64,000 nt of DNA from JBBIPA01 sp963820495 (lineage in GTDB: Bacteria; Chloroflexota; Dehalococcoidia; GIF9; UBA5629). Position numbers and translations under genes: made by a program. Location: positions 434,001 through 498,000 of the forward strand of contig CAWGAF010000002.1 in assembly GCA_963820495.1 (NCBI GenBank), read 5' to 3'. Below, in pieces: positions 41,846 through 51,437 of the stretch (its first letter is position 1; each line of letters starts with the position of its first letter). The notes beneath the pieces were generated by a model, which did no database searches, was not told the DNA's origin, and worked only from the letters and a program-made list of their open reading frames with translations.

Positions 41846-42511
41846 ATGCAAGATAAATACATTAAGCTAGCCCCATCAATTCTTTCTGCGGACTTTAGTC
41901 GTCTCGGAGAACAAATTGCCGAAGTGACAAAAGCTGGTGCTGACTATATTCATGTTGACGTAATGGATGGGCATTTTGTGCCCAACATTACCATTGGAGC
42001 TCCGGTAGTGGCGTCTATTCGTTCTTGTACAAATCTACCTTTAGACGTACATTTGATGATTGAACGACCGGAGGATTATGTTGTACAGTTTGCTGAGGCT
42101 GGTGCTAACATTATCACGGTTCATATTGAAATTGACCGCCACATTCACCGCCTGATAAAAGCTATAAAAGACACTGGAGCCAAAGCAGGGATTGCCTTGA
42201 ATCCAGCTACGCCGTTAAGTTCTCTGGATGAAATTCTATCTTCCCTAGATCTGGTGCTGGTTATGACCGTTAATCCCGGCTTTGGAGGTCAAACTTTTAT
42301 AGAGGATTCGATTGATAAAATAGCCCGTATGCGGAGTATTTTGGAAAGCAAGGGTGTTGAAGCGGAACTGGAGGTTGACGGTGGAATAACTGCTGATATT
42401 GCACCGCGGGTGGTAAAAGCCGGGGCTGATGTTCTGGTTGCGGGGGCAGCAATATTCTCTAAGAATAGTCCAACCGAGGCAATGCAGCAAATTAGAAGTG
42501 CTATAGATTAA
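41846..42511 (+). CDS. rpe: ribulose-phosphate 3-epimerase
   Basis: Rpe interconverts ribulose-5-phosphate and xylulose-5-phosphate in the pentose phosphate pathway. It has 221 residues from the ATG at 41846; the open frame extends further upstream but only inside argH. It has the TIM-barrel motifs KLAPSILSADFSRL, HVDVMDGHFVPN, HLMIERPE, VMTVNPGFGGQ and EVDGGI, all with the expected metal and phosphate ligands. It is the last gene of the arg cluster. Its stop overlaps the rpmB stop on the other strand. Confidence 0.96.
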   Translation: MQDKYIKLAPSILSADFSRLGEQIAEVTKAGADYIHVDVMDGHFVPNITIGAPVVASIRSCTNLPLDVHLMIERPEDYVVQFAEAGANIITVHIEIDRHIHRLIKAIKDTGAKAGIALNPATPLSSLDEILSSLDLVLVMTVNPGFGGQTFIEDSIDKIARMRSILESKGVEAELEVDGGITADIAPRVVKAGADVLVAGAAIFSKNSPTEAMQQIRSAID

Positions 42512-42696
42512 CTAGCTGGTTTGCTTTGGCTACGCAGGCATCGTGTGCATACGTTTAGCCGCTTTGGCTCTCCTGCAATAGTTAACGTGACTGGTTGAAT
42601 ATTGGGCAACCAACTCCGTCTGGTATGTTGCTTAGAGTGGCTTACGTTGTTACCAAATTGAATCTTTTTACCACAAATGTCACATTTTCTGGCCAA
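42508..42696 (-). CDS. rpmB: 50S ribosomal protein L28
   Basis: A 62-residue L28 of the zinc-binding type, with four cysteines in two pairs (CDICGKK near the N-terminus and CTRCLRS near the C-terminus) and the typical NNVSHSKQHTRRSW stretch. It is part of the large ribosomal subunit. It stands alone, convergent with rpe (4-bp overlap of the stops) and divergent from the fakA-like gene. A probable promoter lies at 42746-42774. Confidence 0.94.
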   Translation of the reverse strand: MARKCDICGKKIQFGNNVSHSKQHTRRSWLPNIQPVTLTIAGEPKRLNVCTRCLRSQSKPAS

Positions 42697-42728
42697 GTGT
42701 CTTATCCTCCGTTGACCATCAAGTCAAT

Positions 42729-42774
42729 TTGACAATAATGGTAGAATAATACCACAATTGTCCAATTAATCCAA
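42729..42774. promoter_or_regulatory. overlapping divergent promoters of rpmB and fakA-like gene
   Basis: For rpmB (minus): TTGGAT (42769-42774), 17 bp, extended -10 TGGTATTAT (-10 at 42746-42751). For the plus-strand gene: TTGACA (42729-42734), 18 bp, CACAAT (42753-42758). The two promoters occupy the same 45 bp, so they would exclude each other. Confidence 0.5.
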
Positions 42775-42786
42775 AAGGAGTGACTA

Positions 42787-44424
42787 ATGAAGCAAATTAC
42801 CTCCTGCAGCGGGCAGGAGATGAAAGAAATGTTCGTTGCAGGTAGTAACTGGTTAGAGAAAAGCGTTGCTGATATTAATGCCATAAATGTCTTTCCTGTG
42901 CCCGATGGTGATACTGGGACTAATATGCATCTGACGATGCGCTCGACTTTAGAAGAAGTCGACAGGGTTACAGACCAGAGTGTGTCAGAGGTAGCCAAGG
43001 CAATGGCACAAGGCGCATTGATGGGTGCACGCGGAAATTCCGGCGTGATTTTATCTCAGTTTTTCCGCGGCCTGGCTAAGGGGTTGGAAGGCAAGCAGTC
43101 GATGAATGGAAAGGACTGGGCGGAGGCATTGGTAGAGGCATCACATACGGCATATAAAGGCTTATCACAGCCAACAGAAGGGACAATTTTAACGGTTATT
43201 CGGGATGCTTCTAATGTTGCCCAGGCGACTGCTCAAGCTAATTCAGATGACTTGATTGCTGTGATGGAGGCAGCAGTTAACGAAGCCAAGGATTCAGTAG
43301 CGAGAACACCATTTTTGCTGCCAGTATTGCATGATGCTGGAGTTGTAGATGCTGGTGGACAAGGTTTATATATACTATTGGAGGGAGCACTTAACTATCT
43401 GAAGGGGGAGGGAGAGAATATGGAGTATAGTAAGCCTCGTTTAGTTACTGCCAATATACCGTTGGTGGCTAAGGCACCTCAGCTCGTTGTTGATCAGGAG
43501 GACCCTTATGGTTATTGTACCAATTTCTTGCTGGTAGGTCAGAAACTAAATCCGGACAAGATTAGAGCTAAGTTAGAAGGGAAAGGGCAATCTATTGTTG
43601 TCGCTGGCGATAACAATAATGTCAGGGTTCATATACATACTTATGATCCAGGTGCTATTCTGAGGTTTGCTACTTCCTTGGGAACTTTGCATCGCATACA
43701 AATTCAAAACATGGATGACCAGCACGAAGGCTTTGTTGAGATGCAGAAAGATAGGTTGCCAACTATTGACATTGCTGTGGTAGCTGTGGCCGCTGGTGAT
43801 GGGGTGAAGGAAGTTTTCCAGAGTTTGGGGGCGGCAGCCATTGTTCCTGGTGGGCAGACTATGAACCCTAGTGTTCGTGAGATACTGCAGACTGTGGAAT
43901 CGGTGCCATCTGATAGTGTTATAATATTGCCCAACAATAAAAATATCGTTCTTACTGCTTCCCAGGTGCATACGTTAACATCAAAGAAAATAGCTGTAGT
44001 GCCGACAAAAACAATTCCGCAGGGAATAGCTGCCCTTCTGGCATTCAATTACGAAGGGACAGTAGAAGAAAATGCCCGATCCATGGAAGAGGCTACGGCG
44101 GCAGTGAAAACAGTGGAAGTTACCAGGGCAGTGCGTAGCACTAAAATAAACAATTTGAGTATAAAGGAGGGACAGGCTATTGGTATTGTGGATGATAAGG
44201 ATATAGTTGCTGCTGGTGATCTTGTCTCTGGGGTTCTCTTAGATGCTTTGGGTAAAGCAGGTATTGAATCAGCCGAGGTGGTAACTATATATCAAGGCGC
44301 TGATGTTGATACCGGTGAGGCTGGGAAGGTGGTTCAAGAGATTCAGAATAAGTATCCTGGGAAGCAAGTAGAGACCGTCAATGGGGGGCAGCCTCACTAT
44401 AACTATATAGTTTCGCTGGAATAA
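42787..44424 (+). CDS. DAK2/DhaL-domain protein, FakA-like fatty acid kinase
   Basis: A 545-residue protein of the YloV/FakA type. The N-terminal DhaL domain binds ATP and two magnesium ions (NVFPVPDGDTGTNMHLTM, and GARGNSGVILSQFFRGL). A middle domain follows, then a C-terminal region from about residue 320. In Staphylococcus, FakA phosphorylates fatty acids held by a DegV-family carrier (FakB). A degV gene follows 23 bp downstream, which strongly suggests the same FakA/FakB pair. AAGGAG precedes the ATG. Confidence 0.88.
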   Translation: MKQITSCSGQEMKEMFVAGSNWLEKSVADINAINVFPVPDGDTGTNMHLTMRSTLEEVDRVTDQSVSEVAKAMAQGALMGARGNSGVILSQFFRGLAKGLEGKQSMNGKDWAEALVEASHTAYKGLSQPTEGTILTVIRDASNVAQATAQANSDDLIAVMEAAVNEAKDSVARTPFLLPVLHDAGVVDAGGQGLYILLEGALNYLKGEGENMEYSKPRLVTANIPLVAKAPQLVVDQEDPYGYCTNFLLVGQKLNPDKIRAKLEGKGQSIVVAGDNNNVRVHIHTYDPGAILRFATSLGTLHRIQIQNMDDQHEGFVEMQKDRLPTIDIAVVAVAAGDGVKEVFQSLGAAAIVPGGQTMNPSVREILQTVESVPSDSVIILPNNKNIVLTASQVHTLTSKKIAVVPTKTIPQGIAALLAFNYEGTVEENARSMEEATAAVKTVEVTRAVRSTKINNLSIKEGQAIGIVDDKDIVAAGDLVSGVLLDALGKAGIESAEVVTIYQGADVDTGEAGKVVQEIQNKYPGKQVETVNGGQPHYNYIVSLE

Positions 44425-44447
44425 AAAATTTAGGGGAGGAGTTTTAA

Positions 44448-45284
44448 ATGGTAAAAATTGTAACTGATAGTCTGTCAGATATCTCACCTGAATGGGCTAA
44501 GGAGCTTGGTGTCACTGTAGTACCTCTGAATGTACATTTCGGTAATGAGGTTTACAGGGATGCGGTTGAGTTGTCGTCTGATGAGTTCTATAAAAAGCTC
44601 GTGAGTAGTGGTGTTAATCCGACGACTTCAGCGCCACCTCCTGGTATATTTGCTGAACTGTTCACTAACTTGGCGAAAGAAACCAAAGAGATTATAGCGA
44701 TAATGGCATCTGATAAAATAAGCGCTGTCCATGAGAGCGCTGTTCAAGGTAAGGCACTGGTTAAGGCAGATTGCCGTATTGAGGTCATCAATACAAAGTG
44801 GTTGATAGGTGCTATAGCGATTTTAGTCATAAAAGCTGTAGGGGCGGCTAAGAGTGGTGCCAACTTGGATATAATAAGTGATATGGTAAAGAAGGATATG
44901 CCTAAACTGCATGCGATCATGGTATTTGACACGTTGGAATATCTGAAGAGGGGAGGGCGGATAGGTAAAGCTCAGGCATTGCTGGGTAGTTTGCTTAAGG
45001 TACATCCGATTATAACATTGAAGGATGGTGAAGTTCATCCTTTTGGTAGAGCGCGGAATAGAGTCCAAGCGGTAGATACGTTGGTAAACGCTGTTAAAGC
45101 TTTTCCCAAGATAGAGATGATGGTTGTAGAGCATGCTACAACTCCTGATGAATTAGAAGCGCTGATTGAGCGTCTTCAGGGAATAGTCCCCAAGGAGCGC
45201 ATCTATCGTTCTAGGGTTGGTGCAGTGATAGGCACACACACGGGTCCTCACGTTCTTTCGGTTTGCTTTCTTGAAGGTGAATAA
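44448..45284 (+). CDS. DegV-family fatty-acid-binding protein (FakB-like)
   Basis: A 278-residue DegV protein. It has KIVTDSLSDISPEWAKELGV at the N-terminus, TTSAPPPGIF and the conserved LKRGGRIGKAQALLGSLL. DegV proteins bind one fatty acid in a buried pocket and present the carboxylate to FakA. Its position directly after the DhaL-domain gene supports a fatty acid kinase complex that feeds exogenous or recycled fatty acids into phospholipid. GGGGAGGAG precedes the ATG. Confidence 0.9.
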   Translation: MVKIVTDSLSDISPEWAKELGVTVVPLNVHFGNEVYRDAVELSSDEFYKKLVSSGVNPTTSAPPPGIFAELFTNLAKETKEIIAIMASDKISAVHESAVQGKALVKADCRIEVINTKWLIGAIAILVIKAVGAAKSGANLDIISDMVKKDMPKLHAIMVFDTLEYLKRGGRIGKAQALLGSLLKVHPIITLKDGEVHPFGRARNRVQAVDTLVNAVKAFPKIEMMVVEHATTPDELEALIERLQGIVPKERIYRSRVGAVIGTHTGPHVLSVCFLEGE

Positions 45285-45348
45285 CTGCGTACAAATTAGC
45301 AAGTAATCCTAATCAAGATTTTCTAGTTTATGCTATGAAAGCATAGCC

Positions 45349-47823
45349 ATGGTAGCATCTCCATTGATAGAGGTTGAGCCACTACGTACTATTCTCAATT
45401 TAGAGTGTCAAAAAGGTTATTTTGACACAGCGGTCATAGGTGGCCTTGATAGGTATCTTGCTAAATGGTCGAGACAAAACAGAGGTAAAATAATTTCCCC
45501 TAAACACTTGGTGCGTTTTGAAGTACTGAGACTATCCCATCCTGACTACGTGGCACTGGATAAAGAAAATCGAAAGTTGTGGATAGACGATTTTCTTGCT
45601 TGGCTAACTGAAGTTGAGGAAGTAACAAGCGTAACCCCCAAGGAAAAGAAGCAGGTTTCTTCTAGAGTAGTCGTTTCTAAACGCAGTCCACATAATACTC
45701 TTAATACAGGCAGTGGCGGTGGATTAGAGTCATCGGTGACTATTGTAAAGGGTATTAAAGCCAATTTGGCTGCTAAACTGAGTAAACTGGGAATAGAGAC
45801 AATTCGTGACTTGCTCTATTTTTTTCCTAGGCGTCATCTTGATTACAGTCAAAGGAAATGCATTGCTGAACTTGAAATAGGTCAAGAACAAACCATTTTA
45901 GCTAATGTTTGGGAGGCTCGGGTGGCTAGGTTGGGTGTCCAACAAGGGACAGAAGTAATACTTGGTGATGAAACAGGGAATGTCAGGGCGGTTTGGTTTA
46001 ATCAGCCATATTTAGCTAAGAGATTTCCCACGAATGCTCAGATTGCTATAAGTGGTAAAGTGGCTGAATTTAAGGGACGTCCAGTTTTTGAATCTCCGGA
46101 ATGGGAGATTATTGAGGATAAAGAATTGATACATGCTGGTAGGCTTGTACCTGTATACCCATTGACCAGCGGTTTGTATTCCCGTCAGGTAAGAAATTTA
46201 GTGAAGAGAGCTGTTGATGGCTGGGCAGGTAAATTGGGCGATTTTTTGCCACAGGATACAAAAAGACGATGTCAGCTTTTGGATTTACCCAAGGCAATCA
46301 TACAAGCCCATTATCCTGATGATCAACTAATGAAGAATGCTGCCCGGAGACGTCTGGCCTTTGACGAGCTTTTTCTGATTCAGTTAGGTGTGCTTAGCAA
46401 GAAGCGTAATTGGCAGGAGGGGCAGCCAGGCAATGCCTTTGCTATAAATATGGGATTTATCAATAAATTTTTAGGCAGCTTACCTTTTTCGTTAACTCGT
46501 GCCCAAAAGCGAGTGCTCCAGGAAATCTTGTCTGACTTGAAACAGGCAAAACCAATGTCACGGTTATTACAAGGCGAGGTAGGTAGCGGAAAGACCGTGG
46601 TAGCTATGACAGCTTTATTGGCTGCGGTGGATAGCGGTTATCAGGGAGCACTGATGGCACCAACTGAGATTCTGGCTGAACAGCATTATTATAATATTTG
46701 TCGTTTTCTATCCAGACTAAGTGGCGAGTTTAATCAGCAGGACGGCATCTGCTGCTATGATGGCTTATTTTCTCGTTCGATCACCTTTTCTTTACTGATC
46801 GGCAAAATGGGCGAAAGAGAAAAAATGACCATGCAGCAGAGGATTTGCGATGGTGAAATAGATATTGTTATTGGTACTCATGCACTTATTCAAAAAGGGG
46901 TTGGATTTAACAAATTAGGGCTGGTAGTTATTGATGAACAACATCGTTTTGGGGTTTTGCAGCGTTCAGCATTGCGGCAGAAAGGATTTAATCCGCACGT
47001 ATTGGTTATGACAGCTACTCCTATCCCACGTACTCTAGCACTAACTTTGTATGGCGATTTAGACCTTTCTGTCATAGATGAGTTACCTCCGGGCAGACAG
47101 GTGATAAAGACAAGATGGCTTCGAAATGAACAAAGAGGCGAAGCCTATAATTTTATCCAGGGGCAGGTTGCTGCTGGGCATCAAACTTTTATAATTTGTC
47201 CTCTTATTGAGGAGTCTGATAATATTGAGGCGAAGGCAGCAGTGGCTGAATATGAGCGATTATCTAGTGAAATTTTTCCTAATTTAAGGCTTGGTTTGCT
47301 TCATGGGCGAATGGCCAACGATGAAAAAGATGAAACAATGAAAAGCTTTCGTGATGGTAGTCTTGATATACTTGTATCAACACCAGTTGTAGAAGTTGGA
47401 ATTGATGTACCTAATGCTACCGTCATGTTAATAGAAGCTGCCGATCGTTTTGGCCTATCACAATTGCATCAGTTTCGTGGTCGGGTAGGCAGGGGAGAGA
47501 GCCAAAGCTATTGTTTGCTTATATCCGAAAATCCTTCCTTGGAAGGACAAGCGAGATTGGAGGCTATCGAGAAAATATATGATGGTTTTGCCTTAGCTGA
47601 GAAAGATTTAGAACTACGCGGTCCAGGAGAATTCTTTGGTACGAAACAGAGTGGTTTGCCTGACCTTCTGATGGCTAAATTGTCAGATATACAACTTCTG
47701 GAGCTTGCTAGAAATGAGGCATTATCTATTTTTCAAAGCGACCCTGGTTTGAAATTACTGCCACATCATCTTTTAGCCAGTGAATTAGCTCGAGTATGGC
47801 CAAACAGCAGTGAATGGAGTTGA
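45349..47823 (+). CDS. recG: ATP-dependent DNA helicase RecG
   Basis: RecG remodels stalled replication forks and Holliday junctions. It has 824 residues, longer than the roughly 690 of E. coli. The excess is an N-terminal extension of about 130 residues that ends in a Ser/Gly-rich linker before the wedge domain (FPRRHLDYSQRK). Helicase motifs are GEVGSGKTVVAM (I), IDEQHRFGVLQR (II), TATPIPRTLAL (III) and FRGRVGRGESQSYC (VI). A 6-bp hairpin (GCTATG/CATAGC) lies right before the ATG and no ribosome site is seen. argS follows with a 5-bp gap. Confidence 0.95.
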   Translation: MVASPLIEVEPLRTILNLECQKGYFDTAVIGGLDRYLAKWSRQNRGKIISPKHLVRFEVLRLSHPDYVALDKENRKLWIDDFLAWLTEVEEVTSVTPKEKKQVSSRVVVSKRSPHNTLNTGSGGGLESSVTIVKGIKANLAAKLSKLGIETIRDLLYFFPRRHLDYSQRKCIAELEIGQEQTILANVWEARVARLGVQQGTEVILGDETGNVRAVWFNQPYLAKRFPTNAQIAISGKVAEFKGRPVFESPEWEIIEDKELIHAGRLVPVYPLTSGLYSRQVRNLVKRAVDGWAGKLGDFLPQDTKRRCQLLDLPKAIIQAHYPDDQLMKNAARRRLAFDELFLIQLGVLSKKRNWQEGQPGNAFAINMGFINKFLGSLPFSLTRAQKRVLQEILSDLKQAKPMSRLLQGEVGSGKTVVAMTALLAAVDSGYQGALMAPTEILAEQHYYNICRFLSRLSGEFNQQDGICCYDGLFSRSITFSLLIGKMGEREKMTMQQRICDGEIDIVIGTHALIQKGVGFNKLGLVVIDEQHRFGVLQRSALRQKGFNPHVLVMTATPIPRTLALTLYGDLDLSVIDELPPGRQVIKTRWLRNEQRGEAYNFIQGQVAAGHQTFIICPLIEESDNIEAKAAVAEYERLSSEIFPNLRLGLLHGRMANDEKDETMKSFRDGSLDILVSTPVVEVGIDVPNATVMLIEAADRFGLSQLHQFRGRVGRGESQSYCLLISENPSLEGQARLEAIEKIYDGFALAEKDLELRGPGEFFGTKQSGLPDLLMAKLSDIQLLELARNEALSIFQSDPGLKLLPHHLLASELARVWPNSSEWS

Positions 47824-47828
47824 CTTTT

Positions 47829-49490
47829 ATGATATTTAAACAGAAGCTAATCAAAGCCCTGGAACACGCAGTAATGCAGGCTCAAAGACAGGAGTTACTT
47901 GCGTTTAATACATTACCTGAAATTATTGTAGAACATCCACAAAATAGAGAGCATGGTGATTATGCTTCAAATTTACCGCTGAAATTGGCACGAGCTACGG
48001 ATATGTCACCTCAGGCTATTGCTAGTAAGATTATAGAACTGCTACCGCCTTTGCCCGAAGTTGCTCAAAAAGTGGTTGCCTCTCCTGGTTTTATTAACTT
48101 TACCCTAAGTCCTGGTTGGCTAGCAGAACAGGTAGAGGTAATCATTGGCTCTGCTGAAAACTACGGCGAAATTGATAGCGGTAACAACCAACCCGTTCAA
48201 ATAGAGTTCGTCAGCGGTAATCCCACAGGACCTCTTCATGTTGGCCATGGGCGAGGTGCAGTATTAGGTAGTACCTTGGCTAATGTTCTGAGAGCTGCTA
48301 GCTATAAGGTGGAAAGAGAATATTATATTAACGATGCTGGTAGCCAGTTGGATGCTTTCAATCGTTCACTTTATGCCAGATATCAGCAATGCCTTGGCAT
48401 TGATGCCGAGATGCCTGAAGATGGTTATCTGGGTGGGTATATGGTTGATTTAGCTAAAAAAATTTTCGAAAGTGAAGGCGACCGTTTTGCTAAATTGTCT
48501 GAGGCCGTTGCCATAGAAGAAATTGGTGCTATTGGGGCTAGCAAAATTATGGACATGATTAAACAGGATTTGCAATTACTAGGAGTAGAATTCGAAGCCT
48601 GGTTTAGCGAACGAAGCCTGTTTTGTGAAGGGCTTTATGAAAAGGTTATGAAGTTATTACGAGACAGAGGGTATATAGTAGAAAGAGAAAATGCGACTTG
48701 GTTTGCATCTTCTGCATTAGGTGAGAATAAAGATAATGTGCTGGTTCGTAGCGATGGAACTCCTACGTACTTTGCGTCTGACATCGCTTATCACTATAAC
48801 AAATTTCTGGAGCGAAAGTTCAACACAGTAATAGATATTTGGGGTGCTGACCATCATGGGCATGTTTCTCGAATGAAGGTTGTGGTTAATGCTTTCGGCA
48901 TAAATCCAGAGCGCCTTAAAGTTATAATCTGCCAGCTGGTTACTCTGCGCCGAGGTAAGGAAATAGTCAAGGTATCCAAACGTAGCGGCGATATGGTTAC
49001 ACTGAGGGAGTTGATTGATGAAGTCGGTAAAGATGCTTGCCGCTTTGTTTTTCTGTCTCGGTCTGCTGATAGTCAGATGGACTTTGATTTGGAGTTGGCT
49101 AAAAAGCAATCAACAGATAATCCAGTCTATTACGTCCAGTATGCCCACGCTCGTATTGCCAGCATTCTCAGATTGGCCGAAGAGAAGGGAATTAATTATA
49201 AAAACGGAGATGTTTCCTTACTTAAATCCGAGCCCGAGTTAACGCTTATAAGGCAAATGGTCTTGTTACCAGAGGTTGTGGAGGCAGTGGCTACTTTATT
49301 AGAACCTCAGCATCTGCCATATTATGCTATTGATCTTGCTACTGTATTCCATAGTTTCTATAAACAGTGTCGAGTCGTTTCTAAAAACCAAGAATTGACT
49401 GCAGCTCGACTTAAGCTAGTCAGGGCAGCCCAGATAGTTTTGGCAAGAGCTCTACATCTTATGGGGATGGATGCACCAGAAAGCATGTAG
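47829..49490 (+). CDS. argS: arginyl-tRNA synthetase
   Basis: A class I synthetase charging tRNA-Arg, 553 residues from the ATG at 47829; a start at 47814 would overlap recG and lacks a ribosome site. HIGH-type motif GNPTGPLHVGHGRG and the KMSKS-equivalent KVSKRSGDMVTL are present, together with the N-terminal Arg-S domain and the C-terminal DALR anticodon-binding domain (QYAHARIASILR). It follows recG directly. Confidence 0.95.
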   Translation: MIFKQKLIKALEHAVMQAQRQELLAFNTLPEIIVEHPQNREHGDYASNLPLKLARATDMSPQAIASKIIELLPPLPEVAQKVVASPGFINFTLSPGWLAEQVEVIIGSAENYGEIDSGNNQPVQIEFVSGNPTGPLHVGHGRGAVLGSTLANVLRAASYKVEREYYINDAGSQLDAFNRSLYARYQQCLGIDAEMPEDGYLGGYMVDLAKKIFESEGDRFAKLSEAVAIEEIGAIGASKIMDMIKQDLQLLGVEFEAWFSERSLFCEGLYEKVMKLLRDRGYIVERENATWFASSALGENKDNVLVRSDGTPTYFASDIAYHYNKFLERKFNTVIDIWGADHHGHVSRMKVVVNAFGINPERLKVIICQLVTLRRGKEIVKVSKRSGDMVTLRELIDEVGKDACRFVFLSRSADSQMDFDLELAKKQSTDNPVYYVQYAHARIASILRLAEEKGINYKNGDVSLLKSEPELTLIRQMVLLPEVVEAVATLLEPQHLPYYAIDLATVFHSFYKQCRVVSKNQELTAARLKLVRAAQIVLARALHLMGMDAPESM

Positions 49491-49586
49491 CCTAACGACA
49501 CGAGGTTCCTGCGGCTTTAACCTTATCTACAACATCTCAAATTGTAGGCAACGTTGTTTTTGTGCTAAACTTTGGCTTTGGGAAAA

Positions 49587-50573
49587 ATGAAGAAGCGTGT
49601 TTTTTCAGGCGCTAGACCCACTGGCAAGCAGCATATCGGTAACTATATTGGTGCTATACAGAATTACGTCGCTCTGCAGGAAGAGTACGATTGTATATAT
49701 TGCATTGTAGATATCCACGCTTTGACTAGTCTAGAAGACACAGATAAGCTTCAAGAAAATATATATGAGATGATGCTTGACTGGTTAGCTGCTGGGCTTG
49801 ACCCTCAAAAAAGTATTCTCTTTGTACAGTCCGATGTTCCTGAAGTTATGGAGCTTCATATCCTTCTTAGTATGGTAACACCTTTGGGCTGGTTATTAAG
49901 GGTGCCAACTTTCAAAGAGAAAGCACGAACTCAACCGCAAAATGTTAATTATGGGCTGGTAGGCTATCCAGTCTTGATGGCTGCTGATATTGTTCTGTAT
50001 AAGGCGGAGGTGGTACCGGTCGGGGAAGACCAGCTTCCACATCTGGAACTGGCGCGTGAAATAGCTCGTCGTTTTAATACGATTTTTGGCCCCACTTTTC
50101 TGGAGCCGCAAGCAAAGCTCACTTCTTTTCCTATGGTATTAGGATTGAACGGGGTACAAAAGATGGGCAAGAGTTATGATAACCACCTTGAACTAGCCGC
50201 AACTCCGGAAGAGACATCTAAGAGGATTATGATTGCGGTAACTGATCCAGCGCGGCAGTACCGTTCTGACCCGGGACATCCCGAGGTGTGCAACGTATTT
50301 AAGCTTCATCAGTTTTTTGATCCCGACCGTGTGAAAGAGATAGATGCTGAATGCCGCTCTGCAGGCATTGGTTGTGTCGATTGCAAGAAGATGTTATCGC
50401 AGGCTATAAATTCGACTTTGACACCATTTCGAGAGCGCCGAATGAAGTTAGCAGCTAAACCCGACTTAATATATGAGGTAATATCCGATGGTGCTTGTAG
50501 GGCTCAGTCTATTGCCAGAGATACTTTGGCAGAAGTTAAGCGAAATATGGGCCTTATTCGGCGGCAGATATAA
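49587..50573 (+). CDS. trpS: tryptophanyl-tRNA synthetase
   Basis: A class I synthetase charging tRNA-Trp, 328 residues from the ATG at 49587 (TTG starts at 49572 and 49578 are possible). The HIGH-type motif is GARPTGKQHIGNYIGA and the KMSKS loop is VQKMGKSYDN. MAADIVLYKAEVVPVGEDQL is the typical Trp-recognition segment. No strong ribosome site is seen. It is followed 8 bp later by an inositol monophosphatase gene on the same strand. Confidence 0.95.
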   Translation: MKKRVFSGARPTGKQHIGNYIGAIQNYVALQEEYDCIYCIVDIHALTSLEDTDKLQENIYEMMLDWLAAGLDPQKSILFVQSDVPEVMELHILLSMVTPLGWLLRVPTFKEKARTQPQNVNYGLVGYPVLMAADIVLYKAEVVPVGEDQLPHLELAREIARRFNTIFGPTFLEPQAKLTSFPMVLGLNGVQKMGKSYDNHLELAATPEETSKRIMIAVTDPARQYRSDPGHPEVCNVFKLHQFFDPDRVKEIDAECRSAGIGCVDCKKMLSQAINSTLTPFRERRMKLAAKPDLIYEVISDGACRAQSIARDTLAEVKRNMGLIRRQI

Positions 50574-50581
50574 AACTTATT

Positions 50582-51382
50582 ATGGGTGTCATAAATAACT
50601 TGCCCTTATCTCGAAGTGGCAGAAGCCCCTTCGAAGTAGCTAATCAGGCAGTTCAGGAAGCTGGCAGAGTTCTTATTGACCATTTTCACTCTAAGAAAGC
50701 AATAAAGCAAAAGAGCAGGGGCAATCTGGTTACCGAAGTTGATACTTTAGCTGAAGAGTTAATATTAGGGTTGTTAAAGAATGAGTACCCTGATCATCAT
50801 GCACTTTCCGAAGAAGCAAATTCCCTAGCTGCCACTACTGGATATACGTGGATAGTCGATCCATTGGATGGTACCAATAATTATGTCTTCGGTATTCCTG
50901 ACTTTTGCATAAATATCGCATTAGCAAATGACGCCGATATTCTACTGGGGATGACGTATGACCCGGTAAGGAAGGAACTTTTCTATGCAGAGAAAGGGAG
51001 AGGGGCTTATCTTAATGGCTCATCGGTGTGGATTTCTCCGGTTAGTTGGCTTAAAGATGCTTTGGTGGCTTTTGATTTAGGCTACGATGAAAAACAAGGT
51101 AAAAAAATGCTTACCGTAATTAATAAACTATGGGGTCAGGTACATTGCATGAGGATGATAGGCTCATCGGCCTTGGCGTTAGCCTATGTTGCCTGTGGTC
51201 GGTTTACTATTTACTTTCATCGGCATGTTTACCCCTGGGATATAGCTAGCGGTCTATTATTAGTCAGGGAGGCTGGGGGTATAGTTGCTGATTGGCAAGG
51301 GAGTCAAGCAGGTTTTCAAGCTGAGAAGATAGTTGCGACAAATAACAAACTTTACCAACAGCTAATGAAATATCTTAATTAG
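50582..51382 (+). CDS. inositol monophosphatase family protein
   Basis: A 266-residue magnesium-dependent phosphatase of the IMPase/SuhB/CysQ superfamily. Metal-binding motifs are the Glu in LSEEANSLA, WIVDPLDGTNNYVFGIPDFC and, near the C-terminus, HVYPWDIASGLLLVREAGG. The substrate could be inositol phosphate, fructose-1,6-bisphosphate or PAP; sequence alone does not tell. It is 8 bp after trpS. Confidence 0.92.
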   Translation: MGVINNLPLSRSGRSPFEVANQAVQEAGRVLIDHFHSKKAIKQKSRGNLVTEVDTLAEELILGLLKNEYPDHHALSEEANSLAATTGYTWIVDPLDGTNNYVFGIPDFCINIALANDADILLGMTYDPVRKELFYAEKGRGAYLNGSSVWISPVSWLKDALVAFDLGYDEKQGKKMLTVINKLWGQVHCMRMIGSSALALAYVACGRFTIYFHRHVYPWDIASGLLLVREAGGIVADWQGSQAGFQAEKIVATNNKLYQQLMKYLN

Positions 51383-51437
51383 AGATATTTGAGGAAACGA
51401 AACTTGTCTGGCCATAAAAAGTTTATGCTGTTGTCTA

